This document shows positions 1 to 9,294 of a stretch of 64,000 nt of DNA, one piece after another (the first letter of the stretch is position 1; every line of letters starts with the position of its first letter). The translations under genes and the position numbers were made by a program. This DNA is from an uncultured Hymenobacter sp. (GTDB lineage: Bacteria; Bacteroidota; Bacteroidia; Cytophagales; Hymenobacteraceae). Under the pieces are notes generated by a model. The model made no database searches and was not told the origin of the DNA. It saw only the letters and a list, made by a program, of their open reading frames with translations. The stretch lies in assembly GCA_913776615.1 (NCBI GenBank), contig CAJYPK010000050.1:1-64000 (forward strand), read 5' to 3'.

Positions 1-143
1 AGCAGCAGCGTGGCCCCGCCGTCAACCGGCACCTGCGTGGGGTCGGGCGTCGTGGGCTGCGGGCCACCCGTACCGGGGGCCTGGGCCTGCGCCAGCCCGC
101 CCACGCTCAGCAGCAGGGCGGCAGTCATCAACAACTTCGTCAT
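1..143 (-). CDS. small PID-CTERM-like secreted protein, partial (copy 1)
   Basis: The gene starts with ATG at 141-143 and runs off the left edge of the window. The visible part has a signal peptide (MTKLLMTAALLL, ending near AQAQA), a short Pro/Thr/Gly-rich linker, then PVDGG and the start of a hydrophobic stretch. It is almost identical to the complete 67-aa gene at 4019-4222. The P-[IV]-D-G-G, short helix and basic tail arrangement resembles the PID-CTERM class of predicted sorting signals in Bacteroidota; that assignment is by resemblance only. It lies 61 bases downstream of a T9SS giant, as copy 2 does. Function unknown. Confidence 0.7.
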   Translation of the reverse strand, partial: MTKLLMTAALLLSVGGLAQAQAPGTGGPQPTTPDPTQVPVDGGATLL

Positions 144-167
144 GATAAGTAAAAGGCGGGAGAAAAG

Positions 168-190
168 GCCGGCCCCAGCGCGGGGCCGGC
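168..190 (-). terminator. GC hairpin between T9SS giant and PID-CTERM gene
   Basis: A perfect 9-bp stem (GCCGGCCCC / GGGGCCGGC) with a 5-base loop lies after the stop codon at 205. On the minus strand it is followed by a T-rich stretch. The same stem occurs at 4247-4269 and 13991-14014 after the paralogous genes. It may end most transcripts or partly uncouple the small downstream gene from the giant. Confidence 0.6.
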
Positions 191-204
191 TGTGAGGAAA
201 AAAC

Positions 205-3200
205 TTACTGCAGCACCACGCGCTTGGCCAGGGTGCTGGCCCCGGCCACCAGGCGCAGGGTATACACGCCTGCGGCCAGCCCGGCCGTCTCGACCACGAG
301 CGTAGCCCCGGCGACGGGCAGGGCCGCTGCTTGGCGGTGCACCACCTGGCCCAGCGCGTTGAGCAGCTCGGCCTGCACCTGGCTAGCCCCGGCTACGGCC
401 GGCACCCGCACCGTGAAGCGGCCCTGGGCCGGGTTGGGGTACACGCTCACCGCGCTGGCCGTGAGGCCCGGCGTCGCAGCCAGGGCCGTGGCCGTGCCGA
501 ATTGCAGCGTGAAGCGGTTGCTCAGCAGCGCCGTGGCCTCGGCGGCCGTGACGCTGAAGCGGTACACGCTGCCGGCCGTGAGCGGCGTAAGCTGGCCGGT
601 GGCCGCGTCGCGCAGGCTGGGCGTGAGGCCGGCGGGCAGGTTGGCCAGGCTGGCGGCGGTCAGGGTGTAGGTGCCGGCAGCGGGCACGCCCACGTTCAGG
701 GCCAGCACCGTGGCGGCGGTGAAGGCCGGGCGCCCGTCGATGGCCAGCTTGTCGGTGGCCGTGGCGCTGCTCAGGTTCAGGCCCGTGGGGTTGGACAGCT
801 TGGCCGCGTCGTACTGGCGGTCGAAGCCCGCCGTAGCGCCGTTTTCAGCGTAGGTCACGAAGGCATCGGCCAGGCCGGCCCCGGCCAGCTCCAGGCGCAC
901 GCTCGGGCGCACATCGGCGGCCGGGCGCTGAAAGGCCGTCTGCTGGTCGTAGCTCGTCACGCGCTGGTAGTTGCTAAAGCTGATGCTACCGCTGGTTTCC
1001 CCCTGGCTCACCCGCACGAAGAAGCCCTGGCCGGCGGCGATGAGCGAGGCCTCGGCGGCCGGGCGAATGCCCCCGCCCGTGCTGTTGCCGTTGACGTAGC
1101 TGCGGTACTGGCCCGCGTACTGGCCGGTGCTCTGCTGCACGTACATGGCCCGGTCTACACCGATCAGGTCGAGGTTTTGCAGCTGGGAGTAGTCGAGGGG
1201 CGACGGGTAGGGGTTGCCCACCAAGGCCCAGCCCGCGTCGGCGGCCGTGGCGTCGGCGTTGCGGCTCAGGTTCACCGTCAGGTCGCCGTTGTTGGGCGTG
1301 CCTACGAAGTCGACCAGCTCGGTGCCGGCGATGTTGACGGCGTAGCCCTGGCCCGGCACCAGCGCCGCAGTGGCCGCGGCCGGCACCACCCAGCCCTTGT
1401 CGAAGGCCGAATAGTTGCTGCTGACCGTGGCCAGGCGGCTTTGGTCGTAGCCAAACACGTTGGGGAAGGGCGTGGTGGTGCCCGGCGTGGCGCTGGTGTT
1501 GTAGCTCTGGGTGAGCACGGGCGTGAAGTTGGTCGTCGCCAGGTCGGCCACGGTCGTATTCTGCACCGGGCTGCTGTAGTGGCGGTAGCCCTTGCCGCCG
1601 GGGTTGGCCGCCGTCGAGGGGTTCAGGCTCGGGTCGATGTAGCGCTGGATGGTGGCTGCGCCATCTACTTCGCCAAGCCCGCGGTTCTCGATGAGGGCCG
1701 TGCCGCTGGCGCTGCTCAGCAACGTGAGCGCCTGGCCGTTGAGTACCAGGTCGCCATCGTCGGCCAACACCAGGGTTTGCACAACGCTCGTGGCTTGGCT
1801 CAGCGTAACGTCGTCTTCGTTAGCGATGCCTAGGTTGCGCACCTGGCTCGGTAGCCCCGAGCCCGTGATTTGCGGGCCGTTGCCGTTGTAGCCGTAGTTG
1901 GCATCAGGCGAAAACGAGCGGGTACCCGTTACCTGCACGGCCCCCGTGGCCCCGCTGGCGCTGATACCGTCGGAATTGCAGACGGCCAGCTGGCCACCCG
2001 CCGCCAGCGTAAAGCTGCCCGCCCCACTGATCACGTGGCACTCGTCCACGAGTCCGCCGCCGTTGTTGATGGTAACGCCCGCCAGCACCGTCACGTCGCC
2101 TTTGAGCACGGCCAGGCCGGGGCTATTGACGGTGATGCTGTTGTAAGTACCCCCCGGCACGTCCGTAGGCGAGGTGATAACCAGGTCGGCGGGCACGGTA
2201 AAGGCCCGCCCGCTGGTGGTACCGCCGGGCGTAGTTACGGTCACGTTGCCGCTGGTAGCCCCCGCTGGCACGGTGGCGCGAATAGTGGTTGCGTTTACCA
2301 CCGTGAAGGTGGCGGCCGTACCGTTGAAGCTTACGCCCGTGGCGCTCCCCAGGTAGGTGCCCGTGAGCGTAACCTGCGTACCGGCCGGGCCGCTGCCGGG
2401 GCTAACGGCGCTGAGGGTGGGGGCCGGGTAGGCACTCGTGTTCAGCAGCACCGCCACTTGGTTGGTGCTGTAATCAACCGTGAGCGCGTCGGGTTTACCG
2501 TCGCGGTTGACGTCGGCCACCGCGAGGCCACCGAGGGTGGAGTTGTTGGTGGCAGTACCCACGGAGTACTGCGCGTAGCTAGCAAACGTAAGTCCGGTGC
2601 CGTTGCCCCCCAAAAAATTGACTTTTTTCGACCAGTCGCTCGCAATGAGCGCATCGGTCAGCCCGTCGCCATTTACATCGAGCAGGGAGATGCCGACCGG
2701 CGAATCTATCGAAAAGCTTGCGCTTGCCTGGAAACCTCCCCTCCCATCACCTTGTAAGGTACCAAATCTTGAGACAGTGTTAATGACCACCAGGTCCAGC
2801 TTACCGTCAGCGTTGAGGTCGCCCACCGCCGCGTCGTAAATACCGGCACTGGTGCCCGAGGACTTGCGCGAGGATACGAAAGTCCCGTCGCCGTTGCTCA
2901 GAAGGACGCTAACCGGGTCCATAATAGCTCCGCCCGCCAGCACATCGGTCTTGCCGTCGGCATTCACATCGGCTACCGCGATAGCCAACGTAGGTTGCCC
3001 AGCCGAAATGGTTTTACTCGTTTGAAACGTACCATCACCATTGCCGAGTAGCAGCCCTACCGCATTTTTATTACCGCCTCTAACACTTACCAACGCATCA
3101 GGTTTGCCGTCGCCGGTTACGTCGGCCACCGCGACGCGATCGGGATAGATGAACAGGTTATTGTTCGTATCGTAGCTGGTGGCGACCTGGAAGGTTCCGT

Positions 3201-3630
3201 CGCCGTTGCCCAGCGATACGCCAACGCCACCTTTGCCACTCCCCTTATAGACAGTAAGCACGTCGAGCTTGCCGTCGTTGTTCATGTCGGCCACCGCAAG
3301 GTCGAGGGGCGTGATACCCGTGCTCAAGCCTAGCCCATAGGTCGTGGCGGTTCCGAAGGTGCCATCGCCATTACCCAGTAACACACCTATCGTACTGCTA
3401 CCGGTATTGACCGTCACCACATCGAGCTTGCCGTCACCGTTTACGTCAGCCACTTTCAGGCCGTGGGGTGCGCTGCCCGCGCCCGCGTCATAGGTAGTGT
3501 AGGGCGCGAAAGTGGCCACTGGGGCTTGAGTCTGGGCCTGGGCCACGCTGGCCGTAGCCAGCACCAGCCCCAACGTAGCCAGGGGCTGGGTGGCCCGCTG
3601 CCGCCGGGCCAGAGAGGAAAAGTTTGTCAT
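205..3630 (-). CDS. FG-GAP/IPT secreted protein with T9SS type A sorting domain (giant A)
   Basis: A 1141-aa exported protein. I chose the ATG at 3628-3630 because it is followed directly by a signal peptide (residues 1-33, ending AQAQ); the frame stays open upstream only to a TTG. Residues about 40-390 hold seven FG-GAP/VCBS repeats with DxNxDGxxD calcium loops, the number expected for an integrin-type seven-bladed propeller. An IPT/TIG domain follows (about 400-480), then a pectin-lyase-like or G8-like stretch and a long module shared with its neighbours. The C-terminus (from about 1060) is a type A T9SS signal: VYPNPAQGRF, then GVYTLRL and a basic end. Inferred role: surface or secreted adhesin or scaffold. 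Substrate unknown. Confidence 0.9.
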   Translation of the reverse strand: MTNFSSLARRQRATQPLATLGLVLATASVAQAQTQAPVATFAPYTTYDAGAGSAPHGLKVADVNGDGKLDVVTVNTGSSTIGVLLGNGDGTFGTATTYGLGLSTGITPLDLAVADMNNDGKLDVLTVYKGSGKGGVGVSLGNGDGTFQVATSYDTNNNLFIYPDRVAVADVTGDGKPDALVSVRGGNKNAVGLLLGNGDGTFQTSKTISAGQPTLAIAVADVNADGKTDVLAGGAIMDPVSVLLSNGDGTFVSSRKSSGTSAGIYDAAVGDLNADGKLDLVVINTVSRFGTLQGDGRGGFQASASFSIDSPVGISLLDVNGDGLTDALIASDWSKKVNFLGGNGTGLTFASYAQYSVGTATNNSTLGGLAVADVNRDGKPDALTVDYSTNQVAVLLNTSAYPAPTLSAVSPGSGPAGTQVTLTGTYLGSATGVSFNGTAATFTVVNATTIRATVPAGATSGNVTVTTPGGTTSGRAFTVPADLVITSPTDVPGGTYNSITVNSPGLAVLKGDVTVLAGVTINNGGGLVDECHVISGAGSFTLAAGGQLAVCNSDGISASGATGAVQVTGTRSFSPDANYGYNGNGPQITGSGLPSQVRNLGIANEDDVTLSQATSVVQTLVLADDGDLVLNGQALTLLSSASGTALIENRGLGEVDGAATIQRYIDPSLNPSTAANPGGKGYRHYSSPVQNTTVADLATTNFTPVLTQSYNTSATPGTTTPFPNVFGYDQSRLATVSSNYSAFDKGWVVPAAATAALVPGQGYAVNIAGTELVDFVGTPNNGDLTVNLSRNADATAADAGWALVGNPYPSPLDYSQLQNLDLIGVDRAMYVQQSTGQYAGQYRSYVNGNSTGGGIRPAAEASLIAAGQGFFVRVSQGETSGSISFSNYQRVTSYDQQTAFQRPAADVRPSVRLELAGAGLADAFVTYAENGATAGFDRQYDAAKLSNPTGLNLSSATATDKLAIDGRPAFTAATVLALNVGVPAAGTYTLTAASLANLPAGLTPSLRDAATGQLTPLTAGSVYRFSVTAAEATALLSNRFTLQFGTATALAATPGLTASAVSVYPNPAQGRFTVRVPAVAGASQVQAELLNALGQVVHRQAAALPVAGATLVVETAGLAAGVYTLRLVAGASTLAKRVVLQ

Positions 3631-4018
3631 CAGTAAAAAGAAAAAAGGAGCGCAAGCCCCGACGGCCGGACCGAGCCGCTGGCAATGCGGAAACAAAGTT
3701 CCCCCACCCGGCCAGGCTCACGAAAGCCGCGCTTGTACCTCATTTGAGGACATTCAGTTGGCGCGCCTGGCTCCCGGCGGTGCCCCATAATTTCTCTAAA
3801 GCAGCATTAGGCTATTATCAATCAGCTTAAAGTCGGTTGCCATTACGAGCAGCGCGAGATAACTGCACCCGCACGGCTACACTAAATAAAACAGGCTGCC
3901 ACTGCTCCGCTCCGCGTGCAATGACAGCCTGCCCAGCTAGCTTAACTAGCTTTTAAAACCCGTACGTGATTTTCTAAATATGCTTTGGGCCAGCGAGAAT
4001 AATCGCCTGGCCCCTCCC
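3631..4018. other. intergenic region upstream of giant A
   Basis: This 388-base gap lies between the start of giant A and the stop of the PID-CTERM gene. I find no convincing small gene. It holds a degenerate inverted repeat (3835-3931) and a short hairpin (AGCTAG/CTAGCT near 3936-3952). No exact TAnnTTTG box was found on the minus strand, so the promoter of giant A is not identified. Confidence 0.6.
3835..3931. repeat. degenerate inverted repeat (TGTCATTGCnnGCGGAGC type)
   Basis: The left arm (3835-3867, around GCCATTACGAGCAGCGCGAG) and the reverse complement of the right arm (3893-3930, around GTCATTGCACGCGGAGCGGA) are related but diverged. The right arm is itself bounded by CAGGCTG/CAGCCTG. 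It resembles dispersed TGTCATTGCGAG-like intergenic repeats known from many bacterial genomes. Extent is approximate. Confidence 0.45.
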
Positions 4019-4222
4019 CTAGCGGGAAGCCCGGCGTCGGGCGTGCAGGCGGCGCAGGCCGTAGGCCACGCCCGAGGCCAGCAGCAGCGTGGCCCCGCCG
4101 TCAACCGGCACCTGCGTGGGGTCGGGCGTCGTGGGCTGCGGGCCGCCCGTACCGGGGGCCTGGGCCTGCGCCAGCCCGCCCACGCTCAGCAGCAGGGCGG
4201 CAGTCAACAAAAACTTCGTCAT
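4019..4222 (-). CDS. small PID-CTERM-like secreted protein (copy 2)
   Basis: A complete 67-aa protein starting with ATG at 4220-4222. Residues 1-21 are a signal peptide ending AQAQA. A Pro/Thr/Gly-rich linker follows, then VPVDGG, a hydrophobic segment (ATLLLASGVAYGL) and a strongly basic tail (RRLHARRRASR). This tripartite end resembles PID-CTERM proteins, predicted to be handled by a dedicated membrane sorting enzyme. No sorting enzyme gene is visible in this window. It sits 62 bases downstream of giant B, separated by a hairpin, and is nearly identical to the partial copy at 1-143, so the giant/small pair has been duplicated. Function unknown. Confidence 0.75.
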   Translation of the reverse strand: MTKFLLTAALLLSVGGLAQAQAPGTGGPQPTTPDPTQVPVDGGATLLLASGVAYGLRRLHARRRASR

Positions 4223-4246
4223 GATAAGTAAAAAGCTGTAGGGAAA

Positions 4247-4269
4247 GCCGGCCCCGCAACGGGGCCGGC
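4247..4269 (-). terminator. GC hairpin between giant B and PID-CTERM gene
   Basis: A perfect 9-bp stem GCCGGCCCC/GGGGCCGGC with loop GCAAC lies directly after the stop of giant B. It is the same element as at 168-190 and 13991-14014. On the minus strand a short T-run follows only after about ten bases, so termination may be incomplete. Confidence 0.55.
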
Positions 4270-4284
4270 CGGGGTGAGAAAAAC

Positions 4285-7200
4285 TTACTGCAGCACCACA
4301 CGCTTAGCCAGCGTGCTGGCCCCAGCCGTCAGGCGCAGGGTGTACACGCCCGCGGCCAGCCCGGCCGTCTCGACCGCGAGCGTGGCCCCGGCCGCGGGCA
4401 GGGCGGCCGACTGGCGGCGCACTACCTGGCCCAGCGCGTTGAGCAGCTCGGCCTGCACCTGGCTAGCCCCGGCTACGGCGGGCACCAACACCGTAAAGCG
4501 GCCCTGGGCCGGGTTGGGGTACACGCTCACCGCGCTGGCAGTCAGGCTGGCCGTCGTAGCCAGGGCCGTGGCCGTGCCAAATTGCAGCGTGAAGCGGTTG
4601 GTGAGCAACGCGGTGGCCTCGGCGGCCGAGACGCTAAAGCGATATGAGGCCCCAGCGGTGAGCGGGGTGAGCTGGCCGGTGGCGGCGTCGCGCAGGGTGG
4701 GCGTGAGGCCGGCGGGCAGGTTGGCCAGACTGGCGGCGGAGAGGGTGTAGGTGCCCGCGGCGGGCACGCCCACGTTCAGGGCCAGCACCGTGGCTGCCGT
4801 GAAGGCGGCGCGGCCGTCGATGGCCAGGTTATCAGTAGCCGTGGCGCTGCTCAGGTTCAGGCCCGTGGGGTTGGGCAGCTTGGCCGCGTCGTACTCCCCA
4901 TCGAAGCCCGCCGTGGCCCCGGCCTCGGCGTAGGCCACGAAGGCATCGGCCAGGCCGGCCCCGGCCAGCTCCAGACGCACGCGGGGGCGGGCATCAGCGG
5001 CTGTACGCTGGAAGGCAGTCTGCTGGCCGTAGCTCGTTACGCGCTGGTAGTTCTGGAACGTAATGCTGCCGCTGGTCTGCCCCTGGCTCACCCGGACGAA
5101 GAAGCCCTGGCCCGCGGCGATGAACGAGTTATCGACTGCCAGCGGCCCGGGATTGGTGCTGTTGCCGTTGACGTAGCTGCGATACTGGCCCGCGTACTGG
5201 CCCGTGCTCTGCTGCACGTACATGGCCCGGTCGGCGCCCGTCAGGTCACCGAATTGCAGTTGCGAGTAGTCGAGCGGGGCCGGGTAGGGGTTGCCCACCA
5301 GGTTCCAGCCCGCGTCGGCGGCCGTGGCGCCGCCGTTGCGGCTCAGGCTCACGGTGTACGTGCCGGTGTTGGGCGTGCCCACGAAGTCGACCAGCTCGGT
5401 GCCGGCGATGTTGACGGCGTAGCCCTGGCCCACGGCCAGCGGGGTACTGGTGGCCATCGGCACCACCCAGCCCTTGTCGAAGGCTGAGTAGTTGCTGTTC
5501 ACCGTAGCTAAGCGGCTCTGGTCGTAGCCAAACACGTTGGGGAAGGGCGTGGTGGTGCCCGGCGTGGCGCTGGTGTTGTAGCTCTGGGTGAGTACGGGCG
5601 TGAAGTTGGTCGTTGCCAGGTCGGCCACGGTCGTATTCTGCACCGGGCTGCTGTAGTGGCGGTAGCCCTTGCCGCCGGGGTTGGCCGCCGTCGAGGGGTT
5701 CAGGCTCGGGTCGATGTAGCGCTGGATGGTAGTTGCGCCAGTGACGACACCGCTGCCGCTGTTTACGAGCAGGGCCGTACCACTAGCCGACGAGAGCAGC
5801 GTGAGGGCCGAGTTGGAAACCAGGTTACCGGCTGCGCCCACCGTGACGGTCTGCGCCACGGCCACGCTGTTCGACAAAATCACGTTGTTGGCATTGGTGG
5901 TAGTCAGGCTACGCACCTGGAAGGGCAATTGCAGGCCCGTGAACTGGGTGCTGGTACCGTTGTACACGTAGTTAGCATCAATTGATAAGCTGCGCGTACC
6001 CGTATTTCGCAGCATCCCCTGGCCGGCGGTAGCGCTCAGGCCCTGGGCGTTGCAAATACCCAGCGTCCCACCCGCCGCCAACGTGAAGCTGCCGGCCCCG
6101 CTGAGCACGAAGCAGCCATCGTTGAGCGTCGCGCCGCTGTTCACGGTGGTGCTCGTGTTCACCGTCACGTTGCCGGCCAGCGTAGCCACGCCAGGGCTAT
6201 TAACAGTAATGCTATTGTAGGTACCGGCCGGGATGGACGTAGTAGTATTCACCACCAAGTCAGGATAGGTCACGGTGAAGGTGGGGCCGTTGTACTTGGC
6301 CAGCGTAGTCGAGGCCACGCTCACCGGGCCGGTGGTGGCACCGCTGGGCACAGCTACGGTGGCCGTCAGGTCGCCGGTGGGGGTGGTGAAGGGCGACACG
6401 GCCGTACCGTTGAAGGCGAAGCCCGTGGCGTCGGTCAGGTTGGTGCCGGTCACCGTCACGCTGCTGCCGGTGTTGCCCGTGGTGGGCGTAATACCCGTGA
6501 TGGTGGGGAAGCTGCGCACCCAGTTGCTGCTGGTACCGGTGAGGGCGAAGTTGGTGAGCGTGCCTGTATTGCCGTTGCCGCTCTGGTCGGCTAAGCTTAT
6601 TACACCCGCGTTATTGCCGCCGGCCGTGCCCTGGTCGAAGTTGAAATAGGCTACCTGGCTGGCCGGCACCGCCGAGCTGGTGCTGAACATATCGGCCTGC
6701 ACCTGGGCTGCCGTGAGGACTGCCTTGTAGATACGCACCTCGTCTAGGCGGCCGCTGAGCAGGTTGCCGTAGATGGTGGACTTGCCCAGCGTCAGATTCT
6801 CACTGCCGCTGATGCTACTCGTCCCGCCGGTGGTGGCACCATCCAGCGTTCCGTTCACGTAGAGCAGTAAGCTGGCGCTGGTCGGGTTCCAGGTAGCGGC
6901 CACGTGGGTCCAGCGGTTGGCCGGCACCGCCATCGAGCCGTTGATGACGCGCCAGCTTGCACTGCTGGTGCCCTGGGGCCAGACCTCGGCGCTGAGCTTG
7001 CCGCTGTTGAGGTAGAGATTGTAATCGCCGGTTTTGCGGATGATGGAGTTCACCCCCGTATTGCCGTCGTAGTACACCCAGGCTTCGAGCGTCAGGCCAC
7101 CTGGTCCGAGGTTGCTGGCCGCCGGGGTCGCGCCGAAGGCCACGTAGTCGTCGGTACCATCAAAGGCCAGGGCATTGTTGGTCGAGGCCGACGCGCCGGT

Positions 7201-8934
7201 GACCGTGAACACGGGGCCGTTGTACTTGGCCAGCGTAGCCGAGGCCACGCTCACCGGGCCGGTAGTCGCGCCGCCGGGCACGGCCACGGTGGCAGTCAGG
7301 TCGTTGGTGGGGGTGGTTTGCACCGCGCCCGTGCCGTTGAAGGCAAAGCCCGTGGCATCGGTCAGGTTGGTGCCGGTGAGGGTGAGGCTCGTGCCAACGG
7401 CACCGCTAGTGGGCGAGATGCCCGTGATGGTGGGGAAGCTGCGCACGAAGTTGCTGCTGGTACCGGTCAGGGCGAAGTTGGTCAGCGTGCCCGTACTGTT
7501 GTTACCGCTCTGGTCGGTCAGGCTCGTATTGCCCGCGTTGTTGCCGCCAGCTGTGCCCTGGTCGAAGCTATAGTAGGCCTTCAGGCTCGCTGGCACGGCC
7601 GAGGCGGTGCTGTACATGTCGGCCTGCACCTGCGCCTGCGTGAGGGCCGCATTGTAGAGGCGCACCTCGTCGAGGCTGCCTTGCCAGAAGAAAGAGCCGT
7701 CGCCAAACGAGCCAATACCCAGCACCCCAGTCGGACTGGCCGACAAGGAATTGGCAATAGTGCGCACAGCCGTACCATCCACGTATAGCGTGAGTTGGCC
7801 CGCGCCGCGCACGCCGGCCAGATGGTGCCATTTGCCATCGTTTACGGCTGTGGTGCTCAAGTTCTCCGTGCCGCTGGCCGAGATGGCCGCGAAACCGTTG
7901 CGCACCCCCAGCCAGTAGTCATTGCCGCCGCCATTGCTACCGATTGCCAGTATGGTACCGGATGTGCTAGTAGTCCGCACCCAGGCCTCCAGGGTGAAGT
8001 TGCCCGTGCCAAAGGCCGGGGCCTGGGCGGCGGTGCGCACCTCATCGTTTACCCCGTCGAAGGCCAGCGCGTTGTTGGTGGGCGTGGGCACGGTCGTGAT
8101 GGCCAGCGCCCCGTTGGCCAGGGACCCGGTGAGGCTGTAGCTCACGTTGCTGCTGCCCGTGGGCAGCACGTACGACGAGCCGCCACCGCCGCCGTTGAGG
8201 CCGGTGGCAAAAGAGCCTGCCGGGCCGCCGGCACCACCGCCACCGTAGTAACCGCCGCCGCCTGCCGCGTTGAAATTATTGGGGTTACCATTGCCGCCCG
8301 TGCCGTTCGAGCCTAGGTAACCACCCCCGAGGGCGGTGGTGGTGGCACCCTGGCCAGCCGGGCCGCCCTGCCCGCTCACGCCATTGCCGCCGTTGGGCGT
8401 ACCGGCAGCCCCGCCGGCGGGGCCGCTGTCGGCAGCGCCGCCGCCACCGGCCACCAGCAGCGCGTTGCGCGAGGTGAAGTAGTCGCCGGTGCTGCCGCTG
8501 GCCACGGCCCGGCGCAGGTCGGTAGCCCCGCCACCCCCGCCGCCGGTGTAAGAGCCGTTGCCCCCACCGTTGTAGCCGCCCGCGCCGCCGACGGAGCTGC
8601 TGCCGTTGTTGTTGCTATCAGCTCCGCGGCCGCCCACTACTACGGTGAGCACCTCGCCGGGCACCACCGTCACGGTGGCTTGCACCACGGCCCCCAGGCC
8701 GCCCCGGTTGTTGCCCCGGTTACCCCCACCCCCGCCGCCAGTGGCGACTACGTTGAGCTTGGTAATACCCGCCGGCACGGTGTAGGTCTGGGTGCCGCCG
8801 GTGTAGGCGAAGTTGGTGGTAGTTTGGGCCTGGGCCGCGCCGGCCGTAGCCAGCACCAGCCCCAGCACCGCCAGCGGGCGGGCTAGTTGGGTGGCCCCCC
8901 GCGCGGGGAAGGCCAGGGAGAAAAGGTTTCTCAT
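4285..8934 (-). CDS. Gly-rich, LamG- and IPT-domain secreted protein with T9SS type A signal (giant B)
   Basis: A 1549-aa exported protein with ATG at 8932-8934. Residues 1-37 are a signal peptide (ending AAQAQ). Residues about 38-270 form a glycine-rich domain opening with a YTVPAG motif. Two LamG/concanavalin-like domains (about 283-443 and 586-748, each with LEAWV and a SLDEVRLYN- or RLDEVRIYK-type strand) alternate with two IPT/TIG domains (about 498-578 and 806-890). A lyase-like stretch shared with giant D follows, then the C-terminal module shared with giant A and a type A T9SS signal from about residue 1468 (VYPNPAQGRF). LamG-like domains often bind carbohydrate, so a surface glycan-binding role is a reasonable inference. 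No catalytic site is recognised. Confidence 0.9.
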   Translation of the reverse strand: MRNLFSLAFPARGATQLARPLAVLGLVLATAGAAQAQTTTNFAYTGGTQTYTVPAGITKLNVVATGGGGGGNRGNNRGGLGAVVQATVTVVPGEVLTVVVGGRGADSNNNGSSSVGGAGGYNGGGNGSYTGGGGGGATDLRRAVASGSTGDYFTSRNALLVAGGGGAADSGPAGGAAGTPNGGNGVSGQGGPAGQGATTTALGGGYLGSNGTGGNGNPNNFNAAGGGGYYGGGGAGGPAGSFATGLNGGGGGSSYVLPTGSSNVSYSLTGSLANGALAITTVPTPTNNALAFDGVNDEVRTAAQAPAFGTGNFTLEAWVRTTSTSGTILAIGSNGGGNDYWLGVRNGFAAISASGTENLSTTAVNDGKWHHLAGVRGAGQLTLYVDGTAVRTIANSLSASPTGVLGIGSFGDGSFFWQGSLDEVRLYNAALTQAQVQADMYSTASAVPASLKAYYSFDQGTAGGNNAGNTSLTDQSGNNSTGTLTNFALTGTSSNFVRSFPTITGISPTSGAVGTSLTLTGTNLTDATGFAFNGTGAVQTTPTNDLTATVAVPGGATTGPVSVASATLAKYNGPVFTVTGASASTNNALAFDGTDDYVAFGATPAASNLGPGGLTLEAWVYYDGNTGVNSIIRKTGDYNLYLNSGKLSAEVWPQGTSSASWRVINGSMAVPANRWTHVAATWNPTSASLLLYVNGTLDGATTGGTSSISGSENLTLGKSTIYGNLLSGRLDEVRIYKAVLTAAQVQADMFSTSSAVPASQVAYFNFDQGTAGGNNAGVISLADQSGNGNTGTLTNFALTGTSSNWVRSFPTITGITPTTGNTGSSVTVTGTNLTDATGFAFNGTAVSPFTTPTGDLTATVAVPSGATTGPVSVASTTLAKYNGPTFTVTYPDLVVNTTTSIPAGTYNSITVNSPGVATLAGNVTVNTSTTVNSGATLNDGCFVLSGAGSFTLAAGGTLGICNAQGLSATAGQGMLRNTGTRSLSIDANYVYNGTSTQFTGLQLPFQVRSLTTTNANNVILSNSVAVAQTVTVGAAGNLVSNSALTLLSSASGTALLVNSGSGVVTGATTIQRYIDPSLNPSTAANPGGKGYRHYSSPVQNTTVADLATTNFTPVLTQSYNTSATPGTTTPFPNVFGYDQSRLATVNSNYSAFDKGWVVPMATSTPLAVGQGYAVNIAGTELVDFVGTPNTGTYTVSLSRNGGATAADAGWNLVGNPYPAPLDYSQLQFGDLTGADRAMYVQQSTGQYAGQYRSYVNGNSTNPGPLAVDNSFIAAGQGFFVRVSQGQTSGSITFQNYQRVTSYGQQTAFQRTAADARPRVRLELAGAGLADAFVAYAEAGATAGFDGEYDAAKLPNPTGLNLSSATATDNLAIDGRAAFTAATVLALNVGVPAAGTYTLSAASLANLPAGLTPTLRDAATGQLTPLTAGASYRFSVSAAEATALLTNRFTLQFGTATALATTASLTASAVSVYPNPAQGRFTVLVPAVAGASQVQAELLNALGQVVRRQSAALPAAGATLAVETAGLAAGVYTLRLTAGASTLAKRVVLQ

Positions 8935-9032
8935 ACTGAGAAAAAAGAGGGGTTAATCCTGGCATTCACGAGCTGCGGCCAGGGCTTGCACAGCAATTGG
9001 CCACAAAGCACGGCTCCTCCCCAATGCGGCGG

Positions 9033-9050
9033 TATCGCATGAAGATGTGA
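9033..9050. promoter_or_regulatory. candidate regulator-binding site shared with 18702-18719
   Basis: TATCGCATGAAGATGTGA differs from the site at 18702-18719 at two of 18 positions, and similarity extends leftward through GCGGCG. It lies about 100 bases upstream of giant B. The copy at 18.7 kb is a near-perfect palindrome. Whether a protein binds it is inference. Confidence 0.3.
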
Positions 9051-9263
9051 AAGTGAAAAAGCGGTGCTGGCTGGCCAGTCTGGCTTAGCGACTGGCACCC
9101 TGGGGCGGGCAAATGGCGCAAGCTGTAGCCTGCGCTGGGGATAATGGCCGCCGCAGGTTCAGCGCTTTCTTGCAGGCCGTACCCTGTAGGCGTGGTCGAG
9201 CAGGCGGCAATAGGGCAGACAAGACGGGCTACATCCGGCACCCGTAGCGAACCCAATATGCAA

Positions 9264-9294
9264 AAGCCCCCGCTGCCGGGGGCAGCGGGGGCTT
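9264..9294 (-). terminator. terminator of giant C
   Basis: A perfect 14-bp stem (AAGCCCCCGCTGCC / GGCAGCGGGGGCTT) with a 3-base loop, followed on the minus strand by TTTTG. It lies about 90 bases past the stop codon of the gene ending at 9386. Confidence 0.85.

Noticed and set aside
331..1833. 500-codon plus-strand open frame opposite giant A
   Set aside because: Antisense shadow; the same frame recurs opposite the paralogues only because the sense sequence is repeated.
4285..8934. Glycine-rich repeats of giant B as a possible CRISPR-like or tandem DNA repeat array
   Set aside because: The DNA repetition follows from Gly codons (GGN) in a coding domain; spacing and units are irregular.
8966..9256. 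96-codon minus-strand frame between giants B and C
   Set aside because: No signal, motif or homology cue; it overlaps intergenic features.
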